Shown here: in pieces, positions 1-7,160 of the stretch
How positions within the stretch are numbered: the first letter of the stretch is position 1
Layout of the letters: each line of letters opens with the position of its first letter
Origin: Bacillota bacterium
GTDB lineage: Bacteria; Bacillota; Clostridia; Christensenellales; CAG-138
DNA length: 20,818 bases
Direction: 5' to 3'
NCBI GenBank assembly: GCA_023416175.1
Contig: JAEZIE010000014.1
Location: forward strand, 1 to 20,818
Notes under the pieces: model-generated
Seen by the model: the letters and a program-made list of their open reading frames with translations, nothing else
Told to the model about the DNA's origin: nothing
Databases searched by the model: none
Translations under genes and position numbers: made by a program

Positions 1-1091
1 CCTTCGCCGCCGTCGCCGAACATTTCGCCCGCGTCCAGCCATAGCCCGGCCTTGTATACAATCAAATCATCCAGGGCTTTTCCGGAAAGCCCAAGCGTAC
101 GAAAATCGAGCCAGATCAGGTACGTGCCCTCCGGCTCCACCAGCCGCACGCCGGGCATGTGAAGCTTCACATATTCCCGCGTAAACAGAAGGTTTTGCAG
201 CAGATAGGTCCTGAGCTCGTCCAACCACGCCCCACCGTGCTCGTATGCGGCACGGCAGGCGTCTAGGCCCATGACGTTGGGCTGGCTGTAGCCTGTGCGC
301 GTCAGCTCCTGCTTAAAGCGCCGTCTCAACTCCCGCTGCGGGATGAATATGTTGGATATCTGCAGCGACGCTAAGTTGAATGTCTTACTTGGCGCAGTGC
401 AGGTAATGCAACTCTGAGCAAAACGGGGATCGAGGTTTGCGAATACGGTGTGAGGATGGCCGGGGTAGGTAAAATCCGCATGAATCTCATCCGAAACCAC
501 CAGCACGCTATGTTTCAGGCAGATTTCGCCAACTTGAATGAGTTCCTCGCGCGTCCACACCCGCCCCACGGGGTTATGGGGGGAACACAGGATAAAGAGC
601 TTGACGTTATTCTCTATAATCTTGCGCTCAAAATCCTCAAAATCGATATGGTAACGTCCATCCTCATAGACAAGCTCGTTTTTAACGAGCCTGCGGTTGT
701 TTGCCTGTATGGTTTCCGTAAACGGATAATAGACGGGCGGTTGTATCAGCACGGCGTCCCCGCGTTCCGTAAATGTGCGCACCGCTGTGCTCACGGCGAA
801 CACAACGCCGGGCGTTTTTACGATCCACTCCGCCTGGGTTTCCCAATTGAAATGCTTCAAAAACCAGTTTTGCACGGCGGAATAATACGCGTCCCGGCCA
901 TCGGTATAGCCGAATATTCCATGCTGCGCACGGGAGGTCAGCGCCTCAATAACAGCGGGCGGGGCCTTAAAATCCATATCTGCCACCCAAAGCGGCAGAA
1001 TATCAGCAGGTTTGTTGCGACGCACGGCAAAATCGTATTTGAGCGAGTCGGTTTCCCTGCGGTCGACAAATTCGTCAAAGTTAAAAGGCAA
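1..1091 (-). CDS. patB: MalY/PatB-type aminotransferase-fold C-S lyase (cystathionine beta-lyase-like), 3' end cut by window
   Basis: PLP-dependent class I/II aminotransferase-fold enzyme of the MalY/PatB group, cytosolic, which typically cleaves the C-beta-S bond of cystathionine or cysteine conjugates to give homocysteine or a thiol, pyruvate and ammonia. Translating the minus strand gives a start MPFNFDEFVDRRETDSLKYD, then LPLWVADMDF near residue 35, PPVYYPF, CSPHNPVGRVW, VVSDEIHADF and a PLP-lysine motif PSKTFNLA. All are characteristic of this group. 363 codons are present and the frame is still open at base 1, so about 25-35 C-terminal residues are missing. The start is a TTG at 1091-1089, nine bases after GGAGG (1107-1103). 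The first ATG in frame falls inside the conserved WVADMDF motif and is too late. The gene begins one base after the stop of the upstream PLP enzyme, so the two are surely cotranscribed. Substrate is inferred from family and neighbour; a general cysteine desulfhydrase role is possible. Confidence 0.86.
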   Translation of the reverse strand, partial: MPFNFDEFVDRRETDSLKYDFAVRRNKPADILPLWVADMDFKAPPAVIEALTSRAQHGIFGYTDGRDAYYSAVQNWFLKHFNWETQAEWIVKTPGVVFAVSTAVRTFTERGDAVLIQPPVYYPFTETIQANNRRLVKNELVYEDGRYHIDFEDFERKIIENNVKLFILCSPHNPVGRVWTREELIQVGEICLKHSVLVVSDEIHADFTYPGHPHTVFANLDPRFAQSCITCTAPSKTFNLASLQISNIFIPQRELRRRFKQELTRTGYSQPNVMGLDACRAAYEHGGAWLDELRTYLLQNLLFTREYVKLHMPGVRLVEPEGTYLIWLDFRTLGLSGKALDDLIVYKAGLWLDAGEMFGDGGE

Positions 1092-1092
1092 T

Positions 1093-2235
1093 TTACGCTT
1101 CCTCCTCCATGGCATGGGCAAGATCGGCTATGATATCCTTCACGCTCTCCAAACCTACGGACAGACGCAGCAGGCGATCGTCGATTCCTTTGCGGATGCG
1201 CTCCTCCTCCGGCACGTCGGCATGCGTCTGAAGCATCGGGTAGGTGATGAGCGACTCTACACCGCCCAAACTTTCCGCATACTTTATGAGCTTAACCCGC
1301 TCCAGCACGCGGCGGGCGAGGGAAGCGCTTTTCACGGAAAAGGAGATCATCGCGCCAAAGCCTGTGGCCTGGCGGCGGGAGATCTCATAGCCGGGATGGT
1401 TCTCTAATCCTGCATAGTATACACGGTTTACGCCGCTTTGCGCAAGCAGCCAGGTAGCCACCGCCTGGGCGTTTTCCTGCTGGCGCTCCATGCGCACAGC
1501 CAAGGTCTTCATTCCCCGGGTAATGAGGAAGCTGTCAAACGGAGAAAGGCAGGGGCCCACTGTTTTATACAAAAACCGCAGGCGTTCGCTCAGCTCTTTA
1601 TTCTTTACCACCAAAAACCCGGCGAGCGTGTCATTGTGGCCGCCCAGGTATTTCGTACCGCTGTGGGTGACAATATCCGCGCCCAAAGCGAGCGGCTGCT
1701 GGAAGTAGGGCGTCAAAAACGTATTGTCTACGATTAACGAAATGCCTCTGGACCTGGTGAGCGCAGCAACCGCCGCGATATCCGTCACCTGCATCATGGG
1801 GTTGGTGGGCGTTTCAAGGAATACCGCCCTGGTGTTGGAGCGGATGCGCGCCTCAAGTGCGCCAATGTCGCTGGTATCGCACAACTCGCAAACAATGCCG
1901 TTTTTTTCGGATATGGTACGGAACAGGCGGATGGAACCGCCGTAGAGATCGTCGGAAGCCAAAATATGGTCGCCGGGCTTAAAAAGCTCCATCAGCAGGG
2001 AGATTGCCGCCATGCCGCTTGCAAAGGCCATCGCATCTGTGCCGCGTTCCAGTGCGGCTACTGTTTTTTCCAGATGCTCGCGCGTCGGGTTCTGCACGCG
2101 GGCGTAATCGTACCCGGTGCTCTGCCCTACGCCGGGGTGGGCAAACGTCGCGGTTTGGTATATGGGAACGTTAATTGCACCCGTTCCCTCATATATCGTA
2201 TCGTCCCCGTGAATACATAGGGTTTCCAGATCCAT
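1093..2235 (-). CDS. Cys/Met metabolism PLP-dependent enzyme (cystathionine gamma-synthase/lyase family)
   Basis: A 380-residue member of the Cys/Met metabolism PLP enzyme family, the usual length for MetB, MetC, MccB and related enzymes. Visible marks are YDYARVQNPT (43-51), FASGMAAI (71-78), DDLYGGSIRLF (95-105), ETPTNPMMQV (141-150), VDNTFLTPYFQQPLALGAD (169-187) and the PLP-binding segment SGTKYLGGHND with Lys195, plus SLGGVESLITYPMLQTHA near the C-terminus. These enzymes carry out gamma-replacement or elimination on homoserine esters, cystathionine or homocysteine. The family cannot be split reliably by eye. With a MalY/PatB-like beta-lyase directly downstream, a cystathionine gamma-synthase would complete transsulfuration to homocysteine; with cysK divergent, a gamma-lyase running the reverse route is also reasonable. 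ATG at 2235 follows GGAAGGAGC. It is first in a two-gene minus-strand operon with its own promoter. Confidence 0.9.
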   Translation of the reverse strand: MDLETLCIHGDDTIYEGTGAINVPIYQTATFAHPGVGQSTGYDYARVQNPTREHLEKTVAALERGTDAMAFASGMAAISLLMELFKPGDHILASDDLYGGSIRLFRTISEKNGIVCELCDTSDIGALEARIRSNTRAVFLETPTNPMMQVTDIAAVAALTRSRGISLIVDNTFLTPYFQQPLALGADIVTHSGTKYLGGHNDTLAGFLVVKNKELSERLRFLYKTVGPCLSPFDSFLITRGMKTLAVRMERQQENAQAVATWLLAQSGVNRVYYAGLENHPGYEISRRQATGFGAMISFSVKSASLARRVLERVKLIKYAESLGGVESLITYPMLQTHADVPEEERIRKGIDDRLLRLSVGLESVKDIIADLAHAMEEEA

Positions 2236-2325
2236 TCTATTGCTCCTTCCGTCCGCCTCCGGGACTTTTCCGCAGAAATTTCTTCATAAGAAACCAGACA
2301 AATCATACTATAAGAATATGGATTT

Positions 2326-2354
2326 ATGATAAAAAACTTGGGCTGGCATGTCAA
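2326..2354 (-). promoter_or_regulatory. Promoter of the two PLP-enzyme genes
   Basis: On the minus strand TTGACA (2354-2349) is followed after 17 bases by TATCAT (2331-2326), a near-consensus housekeeping promoter. Transcription would start near 2319, giving a leader of about 85 bases. That leader shows no S-box or T-box core, so any control is probably by a protein at the promoter. The -35 box lies only about 36 bases from the divergent cysK -35 box. Confidence 0.7.
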
Positions 2355-2390
2355 TAGAGGGGTTTGTTTTATAAAAGATAGGAAAAATAC

Positions 2391-2419
2391 TTGACAGAGT
2401 GGAACATAAGCGGTATGTT
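2391..2419 (+). promoter_or_regulatory. cysK promoter
   Basis: TTGACA (2391-2396), a 17-base spacer and TATGTT (2414-2419) form a sigma-A-type promoter reading into cysK. The -10 box is the left half of an 18-base dyad, so a protein bound there would occlude it. Confidence 0.65.
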
Positions 2420-2431
2420 ATGTATAACATA
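2414..2431. promoter_or_regulatory. Candidate operator: 18-bp dyad over the cysK -10 box
   Basis: TATGTTAT (2414-2421) and ATAACATA (2424-2431) are perfect 8-base inverted repeats around GT. The site covers the -10 box and likely start point of cysK, which is the geometry of a repressor site. A cysteine-responsive regulator of the CymR (Rrf2) kind is a natural guess from the gene context, but the sequence is not a clear match to a CymR box that I can recall, so the protein is unassigned. Confidence 0.5.
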
Positions 2432-2470
2432 GTAATCATATAGGAAATAATGATTTAAGGAGGAGCGAAT

Positions 2471-3403
2471 ATGTCTAATATTTATAAAAGCCTGACCGAT
2501 CTCATTGGCAAGACCCCGCTTTTGGAGCTTGGCAACTACAACAAGAAAAACGGCGTAAAGGCAACCATCGTCGCAAAATTGGAATATTACAACCCCGCAG
2601 GCAGCGTCAAGGATAGGATTGCAAAAGCAATGATTGAGGATGCCGAACAGCGCGGCATTTTAAAGCCGGGTTATGTCATCATCGAACCTACCAGCGGCAA
2701 TACCGGCATCGGCCTTGCTTCCGTAGCGGCTGCGCGCGGCTATCGCGTCATACTTACCATGCCGGAGACCATGAGCGTGGAGCGCAGGAACCTCTTGAAG
2801 GCGTATGGCGCGGAGTTGGTGCTCACCGAAGGTGCAAAGGGAATGAAGGGCGCAATTGCTGCGGCGGAAGAGCTTGCAAAAGAAACGCCGAACTCCTTTA
2901 TTCCCGGCCAGTTCAGTAACCCCGCCAACCCTGCCGTGCATAAGGCGACGACAGGCCCCGAAATTTGGGAGGATACCGACGGCAAAGTGGATATTTTTGT
3001 GGGAGGTGTCGGTACAGGCGGCACCATCACCGGCGCGGGCGAGTATTTAAAAGAAAAGAACCCCGACGTCAAAATCGTGGCGGTGGAACCCTTCGATTCT
3101 CCGGTGCTTTCCGAAGGCAGGCCGGGCCCTCACAAGATCCAGGGCATCGGCGCAGGCTTTGTGCCGGATGTTTTGAACACCTCCATCTATGATGAAATCA
3201 TCAAGGTCAAGAATGAGGAAGCGTTTGCCGCCGGCCGCGCTATTGCAGCCACGGAAGGACTGCTGGCCGGTATTTCCTCCGGCGCCGCCCTCCATGCGGC
3301 CACCATCCTTGCGCAGCGGCCCGAGAACGCGGGCAAGCTGATTGTGGTGCTGCTGCCGGATACAGGCGAGCGTTACCTCTCCACCGCATTGTTTGCGGAG
3401 TAA
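2471..3403 (+). CDS. cysK: Cysteine synthase A (O-acetylserine sulfhydrylase)
   Basis: Cytosolic PLP enzyme that makes L-cysteine from O-acetyl-L-serine and sulfide, the last step of cysteine synthesis. At 310 residues it has the normal length of the family. Lys47 in NPAGSVKDR is the PLP-binding lysine; TSGNTG (74-79) is the substrate-binding loop; GVGTGGTITG (179-188) is the phosphate-binding loop; HKIQGIGAGFVP (221-232) and GISSGAA (267-273) are typical of O-acetylserine sulfhydrylase. ATG at 2471 follows AAGGAGGAG at the right distance. It is monocistronic, with a promoter at 2391-2419 and a strong terminator at 3433-3465. It is divergent from two other sulfur amino acid enzymes, which suggests shared control by sulfur supply. 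A cystathionine beta-synthase using O-acetylserine (MccA type) is closely related and cannot be wholly excluded. Confidence 0.95.
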   Translation: MSNIYKSLTDLIGKTPLLELGNYNKKNGVKATIVAKLEYYNPAGSVKDRIAKAMIEDAEQRGILKPGYVIIEPTSGNTGIGLASVAAARGYRVILTMPETMSVERRNLLKAYGAELVLTEGAKGMKGAIAAAEELAKETPNSFIPGQFSNPANPAVHKATTGPEIWEDTDGKVDIFVGGVGTGGTITGAGEYLKEKNPDVKIVAVEPFDSPVLSEGRPGPHKIQGIGAGFVPDVLNTSIYDEIIKVKNEEAFAAGRAIAATEGLLAGISSGAALHAATILAQRPENAGKLIVVLLPDTGERYLSTALFAE

Positions 3404-3432
3404 ACGCGGATATAGGATATAACGGATGATTG

Positions 3433-3465
3433 GAGGGTGCATCGTGGATGCACCCTCTTTTCTTT
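3433..3465 (+). terminator. cysK intrinsic terminator
   Basis: GAGGGTGCATC (3433-3443) pairs perfectly with GATGCACCCTC (3447-3457) around a 3-base loop, and TTTTCTTT follows. It lies 29 bases after the cysK stop codon. Confidence 0.92.
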
Positions 3466-3505
3466 AAAAGTAACTGTCAAATCGATCGTCTCTGGCCTCG
3501 CTGCG

Positions 3506-3535
3506 TTGACAAGCTCCTTCCAACTGCGCTACGAT
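3506..3535 (+). promoter_or_regulatory. Candidate promoter of the XdhC-family gene
   Basis: TTGACA (3506-3511), an 18-base spacer and TACGAT (3530-3535) lie about 35 bases before the gene start and after the cysK terminator. The -35 box is perfect; the -10 box is moderate. Confidence 0.5.
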
Positions 3536-3569
3536 ACAGGAAGACGAAGACGCAATATGGGGGTATACC

Positions 3570-4595
3570 ATGCAGCGTGAATGGTACGGACAAATCTGGG
3601 ATGCACTCAATGCCGGAAAACGCTCGGTCCTGTTGACGGTATTGGGAGAACAGGGTGTAGAAAAGCGGGTCTTTTATGAAGGCATGCTTGCGGGAGAAGC
3701 AGAACCCTATACCGCGCTTGCAAAAGCGGCACTTACAAAGAGCGAGCTTCAATACTTGCCGTTATCGGATGGCTATGCGGCGTTTGCCGAACCTTTTGTT
3801 CCGGAACCAAGGCTTATCGTATTGGGCGGCGGGCATATTGCACTCCCTTTGGTCGAGTTTGCGGCGAAATGCGGTTTTTCCGTTACCGTCGTGGATGACA
3901 GACCGGCGTTTGCAAACGCCCCCAGGTTTCCGCATGCAAATGAGGTCGTCTGTGACTCGTTTGAGCGGGTGTTCCCCAAACTGCGGCTCGATCCCTTCTG
4001 CTTTGTTGTGGTCATAACACGCGGGCACAGGCATGATAAAATGTGCTTGCGGGAGCTGACAAAATACCCCCTTGCATACCTCGGGATGATCGGCTCCAAA
4101 AACCGGGTGTGGACCGTGAAGCAGTCTTTGCTGGAGGAAGGCATAGCGCAGGATGTTTTAGATAAAATCTGCGCGCCCATCGGCATAAAGATTGGCGCCG
4201 TTACGCCTTCGGAGATCGCCATTTCCATATTGGCTGAGGTCATCCTCTATAAGCGCACGCTCAACAAGGAAGCCTGGCCGGAGTTGGACCGCGATGTGCT
4301 TTTTGCCCTGAAGGAAGGGAAGGAGCCTCCGTTTGCCATTGCTACCATCATTGAGGCGAAGGGTTCCGCGCCGCGCGGCGTCGGGGCAAAGCTTCTGGTC
4401 TGGCCGGATGGACGCATTGCGGGGAGCATTGGCGGCGGATGCAGCGAAGGGGAGGCGATGAAAGTTGCCTACGAGGTGATTCGCACAGGGCGTCCGTGTG
4501 TATACGGCGTGGACCTGTCGGGTGCTGCGGCCGAGGATGAGGGCATGGTATGCGGCGGCAGGATTAAAGTCGCTATCGAACGATATGAAGGCTGA
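3570..4595 (+). CDS. XdhC/CoxI-family molybdenum-hydroxylase maturation factor, domains in reversed order
   Basis: XdhC/CoxI proteins bind molybdenum cofactor and help insert the sulfurated form into xanthine dehydrogenase-type enzymes. Residues about 80-225 are the XdhC Rossmann domain: PRLIVLGGGHIALPL (80-94), VTVVDDRPAFANAPRFP (105-121), VITRGHRHD (148-156), YLGMIGSKNR (170-179) and GAVTPSEIAISILAE (209-223). Residues about 254-341 are the CoxI domain: GSAPRGVGAKLL (265-276), GSIGGGCSEGE (285-295) and MVCGG (326-330). The usual order is CoxI first, Rossmann second. Residues 1-60 (ALNAGKRSVLLTVLGEQG) look like a decayed CoxI domain lacking GSAPR and GSIGGG, so the protein may be a remnant plus Rossmann plus intact copy. 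No molybdenum hydroxylase or cofactor gene lies within the window, so it is an orphan here. The start has only a weak site (GGGGGTATACC) before ATG 3570; an in-frame ATG at 3585 is an alternative. Confidence 0.85.
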   Translation: MQREWYGQIWDALNAGKRSVLLTVLGEQGVEKRVFYEGMLAGEAEPYTALAKAALTKSELQYLPLSDGYAAFAEPFVPEPRLIVLGGGHIALPLVEFAAKCGFSVTVVDDRPAFANAPRFPHANEVVCDSFERVFPKLRLDPFCFVVVITRGHRHDKMCLRELTKYPLAYLGMIGSKNRVWTVKQSLLEEGIAQDVLDKICAPIGIKIGAVTPSEIAISILAEVILYKRTLNKEAWPELDRDVLFALKEGKEPPFAIATIIEAKGSAPRGVGAKLLVWPDGRIAGSIGGGCSEGEAMKVAYEVIRTGRPCVYGVDLSGAAAEDEGMVCGGRIKVAIERYEG

Positions 4596-4677
4596 CGCTT
4601 GCCGATAGATTTACCTTGGGCTTATGGCCCGGAGCATGGCGTAACTTGGATTTAATCAGTACCGCAACGATAATGAG

Positions 4678-4701
4678 AAAGGCTGCCTTTGGCAGCCTTT
4701 T
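4678..4701 (+). terminator. Hairpin terminator after the XdhC-family gene (left copy of a repeated hairpin)
   Basis: AAAGGCTGCC (4678-4687) and GGCAGCCTTT (4691-4700) form a perfect 10-bp stem with a TTT loop, followed by a short T run. A nearly identical hairpin recurs at 5108-5132. Being palindromic, it could stop transcription from either side. Confidence 0.75.
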
Positions 4702-5107
4702 AGAGTATAGACAAACCCTTATTCAGGGGCTTATACACAGTTCACAAGGTCACGCTGCGTTGCAGCAAGCTGCCGCCTTGCGTTCTTCTTGTTCACTGGG
4801 CTTTCGCCTCGCTCATTCCGCCACAGGCGGCGCTCGGCTCCGCCCTCCGAACCCCCACCCAAGGGACACATCTTGGGAATCCTTACGTCGGAAACCCCTA
4901 TTTAAGGCGTTTCCGGGAATGGGTTCTTTGGGCCGTTACGGCCCTAAGCGGGTGTTTGGGAGCCAAAGCTGAGTGCCGCCAGTGGCGGAGCAAGCGAAGC
5001 GGAGGCTTAGTGCGCAAGGGAGTGCAGATCCGTTAAGGATAGCACGACCATTGCAAACTGCGGGTCCGAAGGCAGAGCCTTCAACGCAACCCCTTTGTTG
5101 ACACTCA
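4702..5107 (+). ncRNA. Gene-free palindromic island; candidate structured RNA or MITE-like element
   Basis: This 400-base stretch holds no convincing reading frame. Its core is a long inverted repeat: 4788-4839 faces 4967-5018, and with a constant register (coordinate sum 9806) 47 of the 52 positions can pair, 39 Watson-Crick and 8 G-U. The stem continues more loosely (4845-4856 with 4951-4962), and the apex carries three local hairpins: 4858-4863/4872-4877, 4890-4895/4909-4914 and 4930-4935/4939-4944. A 7-base outer match, 4778-4784 with 5083-5089, suggests the fold extends outward. Of the non-Watson-Crick positions, eight are G-U on the plus strand and three would be G-U on the minus strand, favouring plus-strand transcription ending at the 5109 hairpin. 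I do not recognise a known RNA family. A decayed miniature transposable element is the main alternative. Confidence 0.45.
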
Positions 5108-5108
5108 G

Positions 5109-5132
5109 AAGGCTGCCTTTGGCAGCCTTTTT
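5109..5132 (+). terminator. Hairpin terminator upstream of asnB (right copy)
   Basis: AAGGCTGCC (5109-5117), loop TTT, GGCAGCCTT (5121-5129) and a run of five T (5128-5132). It insulates asnB from upstream transcription and would end any RNA made from the island to its left. Confidence 0.8.
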
Positions 5133-5174
5133 GCTTCTGCGGCCCGCTTTAACCAATCGTATTCCTGCGCGCAT

Positions 5175-5204
5175 AGTATGGGAAGGAACCATACTTGTTA
5201 GAAT
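5175..5204 (+). promoter_or_regulatory. asnB promoter: extended -10 with an upstream dyad
   Basis: TG-T-TAGAAT (5196-5204) is an extended -10 element about 30 bases before the asnB start. There is no good -35 box at the expected place; instead a perfect 7-base inverted repeat, AGTATGG (5175-5181) and CCATACT (5189-5195), abuts the -10 element. An activator or repressor site is likely; the protein is unknown. Confidence 0.45.
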
Positions 5205-5234
5205 GCGAAATTCAAAATGAGCGGGAGAAACACT

Positions 5235-7076
5235 ATGTGCGGTATTGTTGGCATTGTAGACCATCGACGTGAACTGTTTGAACAGACGTCGGCGATAGAA
5301 CGTATGACAAAAGCGCTCAGCCACCGGGGGCCGGATTCTCATGGCCACCATGTGACGCGCCACGCGCTGCTGGGCCACAGGAGGCTTGCGGTTGTAGACC
5401 CTGAGGGAGGCTGTCAGCCCATGCAGCGGATGTTCCATTGCAATACATTTACCATTGTATATAACGGGGAGCTTTACAATACGGAAGATCTCCGCGCAGA
5501 ACTCAAGGCGGAAGGCTTCACATTTTGTGCCTATTCGGATACCGAGGTGCTCTTATGTGCCTATATCGCGTGGGGGCCAAGTTGCGTAGAGAAGCTTAAC
5601 GGCATATTTAGCTTTGGCATTTGGGAGGAAAAAGGCGAAACGCTCTTCCTCTGCCGCGATCCGCTGGGCGTCAAGCCGCTCTATTATATGCACAGGGATG
5701 GCATGCTGCTGTTCGCTTCGGAGTTGAAAGCACTTTTGCTGCACCCCGCGGTGCGTCCCGTGATCGGCGGGGATGGTCTTTGCGAGATTATGGGCCTGGG
5801 GCCGGCGCACGCGCAGCACAGCGGCGTATTTAAAAATATTAACCAGTTGCCCGCCGCCCATTACTTGCTCCTGACGCGGGAAGGCGCAACGATACGGGAG
5901 TATTGGAAGCCCAAACCAAAGGAACACCGGGAGAATATGGAGGAAACAGCGGAGCATATTCGATTTTTACTGATGGACGCCGTCAAACGCCAGCTGGTGG
6001 CAGATGTTCCGGTCTGTACGTTTCTTTCAGGCGGGCTTGATTCGAGTACCATATCCGCCATCACATCCGCAGAGTTCAAAAAAGAAGGGCGGACGCTCAA
6101 TACCTTTTCCATCGATTATGAGGACAATGCAAGCTATTATCAGGCAAGTGATTTCCAGCCCACATCCGACGACGCCTGGGTGGGCCGGATGTCCGCTTTT
6201 ATCGGAAGCGATCACCACCGCGTGATACTCAACAACCAAAAGCTTGCCGATGCGCTCATCGATGCCATGCGTGCAAACGACCTGCCCGGCATGGCGGATA
6301 TCGATTCATCCCTGCTGTTGTTCTGCCGCGAGGTGAGAAAGTATGCGACCGTAGCCCTTTCCGGAGAGTGCGCGGATGAGGTTTTTGGCGGATACCCCTG
6401 GTATGTCAGAAAAGACCTCGCCTATGCGGGGACATTCCCTTGGTCGGGCGCTGTAAAAGAGCGCAATGCGCTGCTTTCCCCCGCGCTCAAAAAAATCAGC
6501 CTGCCGGAATACGTGCAGGCACAGTACGACGCGACATTGAGCGAGGTTGTGCACCTTCCGGATGCGTCCGAAGATACGCGGGAGTTCCAGCGCATGTTCT
6601 ATCTCAATATCAAATGGTTCATGAATACGCTCTTAACCCGCAAGGACCGCATGAGCATGGCCAACAGCCTGGAGGTGCGCGTTCCCTTTGCGGATTATCG
6701 GCTGGTGGAATACGCCTACAACATTCCGCGGGATATGCTCTTTTATGAAGGCAGGGAAAAGGGGCTGTTGCGTAAGGCGTTGACCGGCGTGCTGCCCGAA
6801 GAGATATTGTGGCGCAAAAAGAGCCCCTACCCCAAAACATTTCACCCACAGTATGTCAACGCCGTCTCTGAAGCGCTTACCGGGCTGGTACATGAAAAAG
6901 GCTGCCGCATCGCGGAACTTTTGGATATGGGCGCGGTGCATACGCTCATCGAGACGCAGGGTCGCTCGTTTGGCCGCCCCTGGTTCGGGCAACTCATGAC
7001 GGGGCCGCAGCTGATCGCGTATCTATTGCAGCTGGAGCTCTGGATGCGGGAATACGGCGTAATCGTGGAAGTATGA
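5235..7076 (+). CDS. asnB: Asparagine synthase (glutamine-hydrolysing)
   Basis: Makes asparagine from aspartate, glutamine and ATP in the cytosol. It has 613 residues, the usual length of AsnB. The N-terminal class II glutaminase domain starts MCGIVGIVD, with Cys2 as nucleophile after Met removal, and has SHRGPDSHG (29-37), GHRRLAVVDP (47-56) and YNGELYN (76-82). The synthetase domain carries the PP-loop SGGLDSS (265-271), and later SGECADEVFGGYPWY and RKDRMSMANSLEVRVPFADYRLVEYA. The start must be 5235, not an in-frame ATG at 5217, because the catalytic Cys has to be residue 2; GGGAG at 5222-5226 serves it. The gene stands alone between two palindromic islands, with a terminator 27 bases after its stop. 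AsnB paralogues also amidate diaminopimelate or lantibiotic-type substrates; nothing here points to that. Confidence 0.94.
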   Translation: MCGIVGIVDHRRELFEQTSAIERMTKALSHRGPDSHGHHVTRHALLGHRRLAVVDPEGGCQPMQRMFHCNTFTIVYNGELYNTEDLRAELKAEGFTFCAYSDTEVLLCAYIAWGPSCVEKLNGIFSFGIWEEKGETLFLCRDPLGVKPLYYMHRDGMLLFASELKALLLHPAVRPVIGGDGLCEIMGLGPAHAQHSGVFKNINQLPAAHYLLLTREGATIREYWKPKPKEHRENMEETAEHIRFLLMDAVKRQLVADVPVCTFLSGGLDSSTISAITSAEFKKEGRTLNTFSIDYEDNASYYQASDFQPTSDDAWVGRMSAFIGSDHHRVILNNQKLADALIDAMRANDLPGMADIDSSLLLFCREVRKYATVALSGECADEVFGGYPWYVRKDLAYAGTFPWSGAVKERNALLSPALKKISLPEYVQAQYDATLSEVVHLPDASEDTREFQRMFYLNIKWFMNTLLTRKDRMSMANSLEVRVPFADYRLVEYAYNIPRDMLFYEGREKGLLRKALTGVLPEEILWRKKSPYPKTFHPQYVNAVSEALTGLVHEKGCRIAELLDMGAVHTLIETQGRSFGRPWFGQLMTGPQLIAYLLQLELWMREYGVIVEV

Positions 7077-7103
7077 TAGGGCATCATTAGCGAATAGAGC
7101 ATA

Positions 7104-7129
7104 AAAAGGCGGGCGCATGCCCGCCTTTT
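7104..7129 (+). terminator. asnB intrinsic terminator
   Basis: AAAAGGCGGGC (7104-7114) pairs with GCCCGCCTTTT (7119-7129) around GCAT, an 11-bp perfect stem ending in four T. The same 22 bases recur inverted at 7371-7392. Confidence 0.9.
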
Positions 7130-7160
7130 CAGAGCACCAATAAACCTACTTAAGGCCTCA

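Larger units (their letters stand above)
4678..5132. repeat. Direct repeat of one hairpin bracketing the island
   Basis: The 19-base palindrome AAGGCTGCCTTTGGCAGCC followed by TTTT occurs at 4679-4701 and again at 5109-5131, 430 bases apart, with unrelated flanks beyond it. The core is 23 identical bases. Confidence 0.85.

Noticed and set aside
450..1133. 227-codon plus-strand frame
   Set aside because: Antisense shadow of the PatB-like gene; the minus strand carries clear family motifs over the same bases.
2236..2325. SAM riboswitch or T-box before the methionine/cysteine genes
   Set aside because: The leader is only about 85 bases and shows neither the S-box core nor the AGGGTGGNACCGCG T-box motif.
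4616..4972. 118-codon plus-strand frame
   Set aside because: Runs through a terminator hairpin and the palindromic island; no ribosome binding site and no protein-like pattern.
5217..5234. Earlier ATG for asnB
   Set aside because: The glutaminase nucleophile Cys must directly follow the initiator Met, which fixes the start at 5235.
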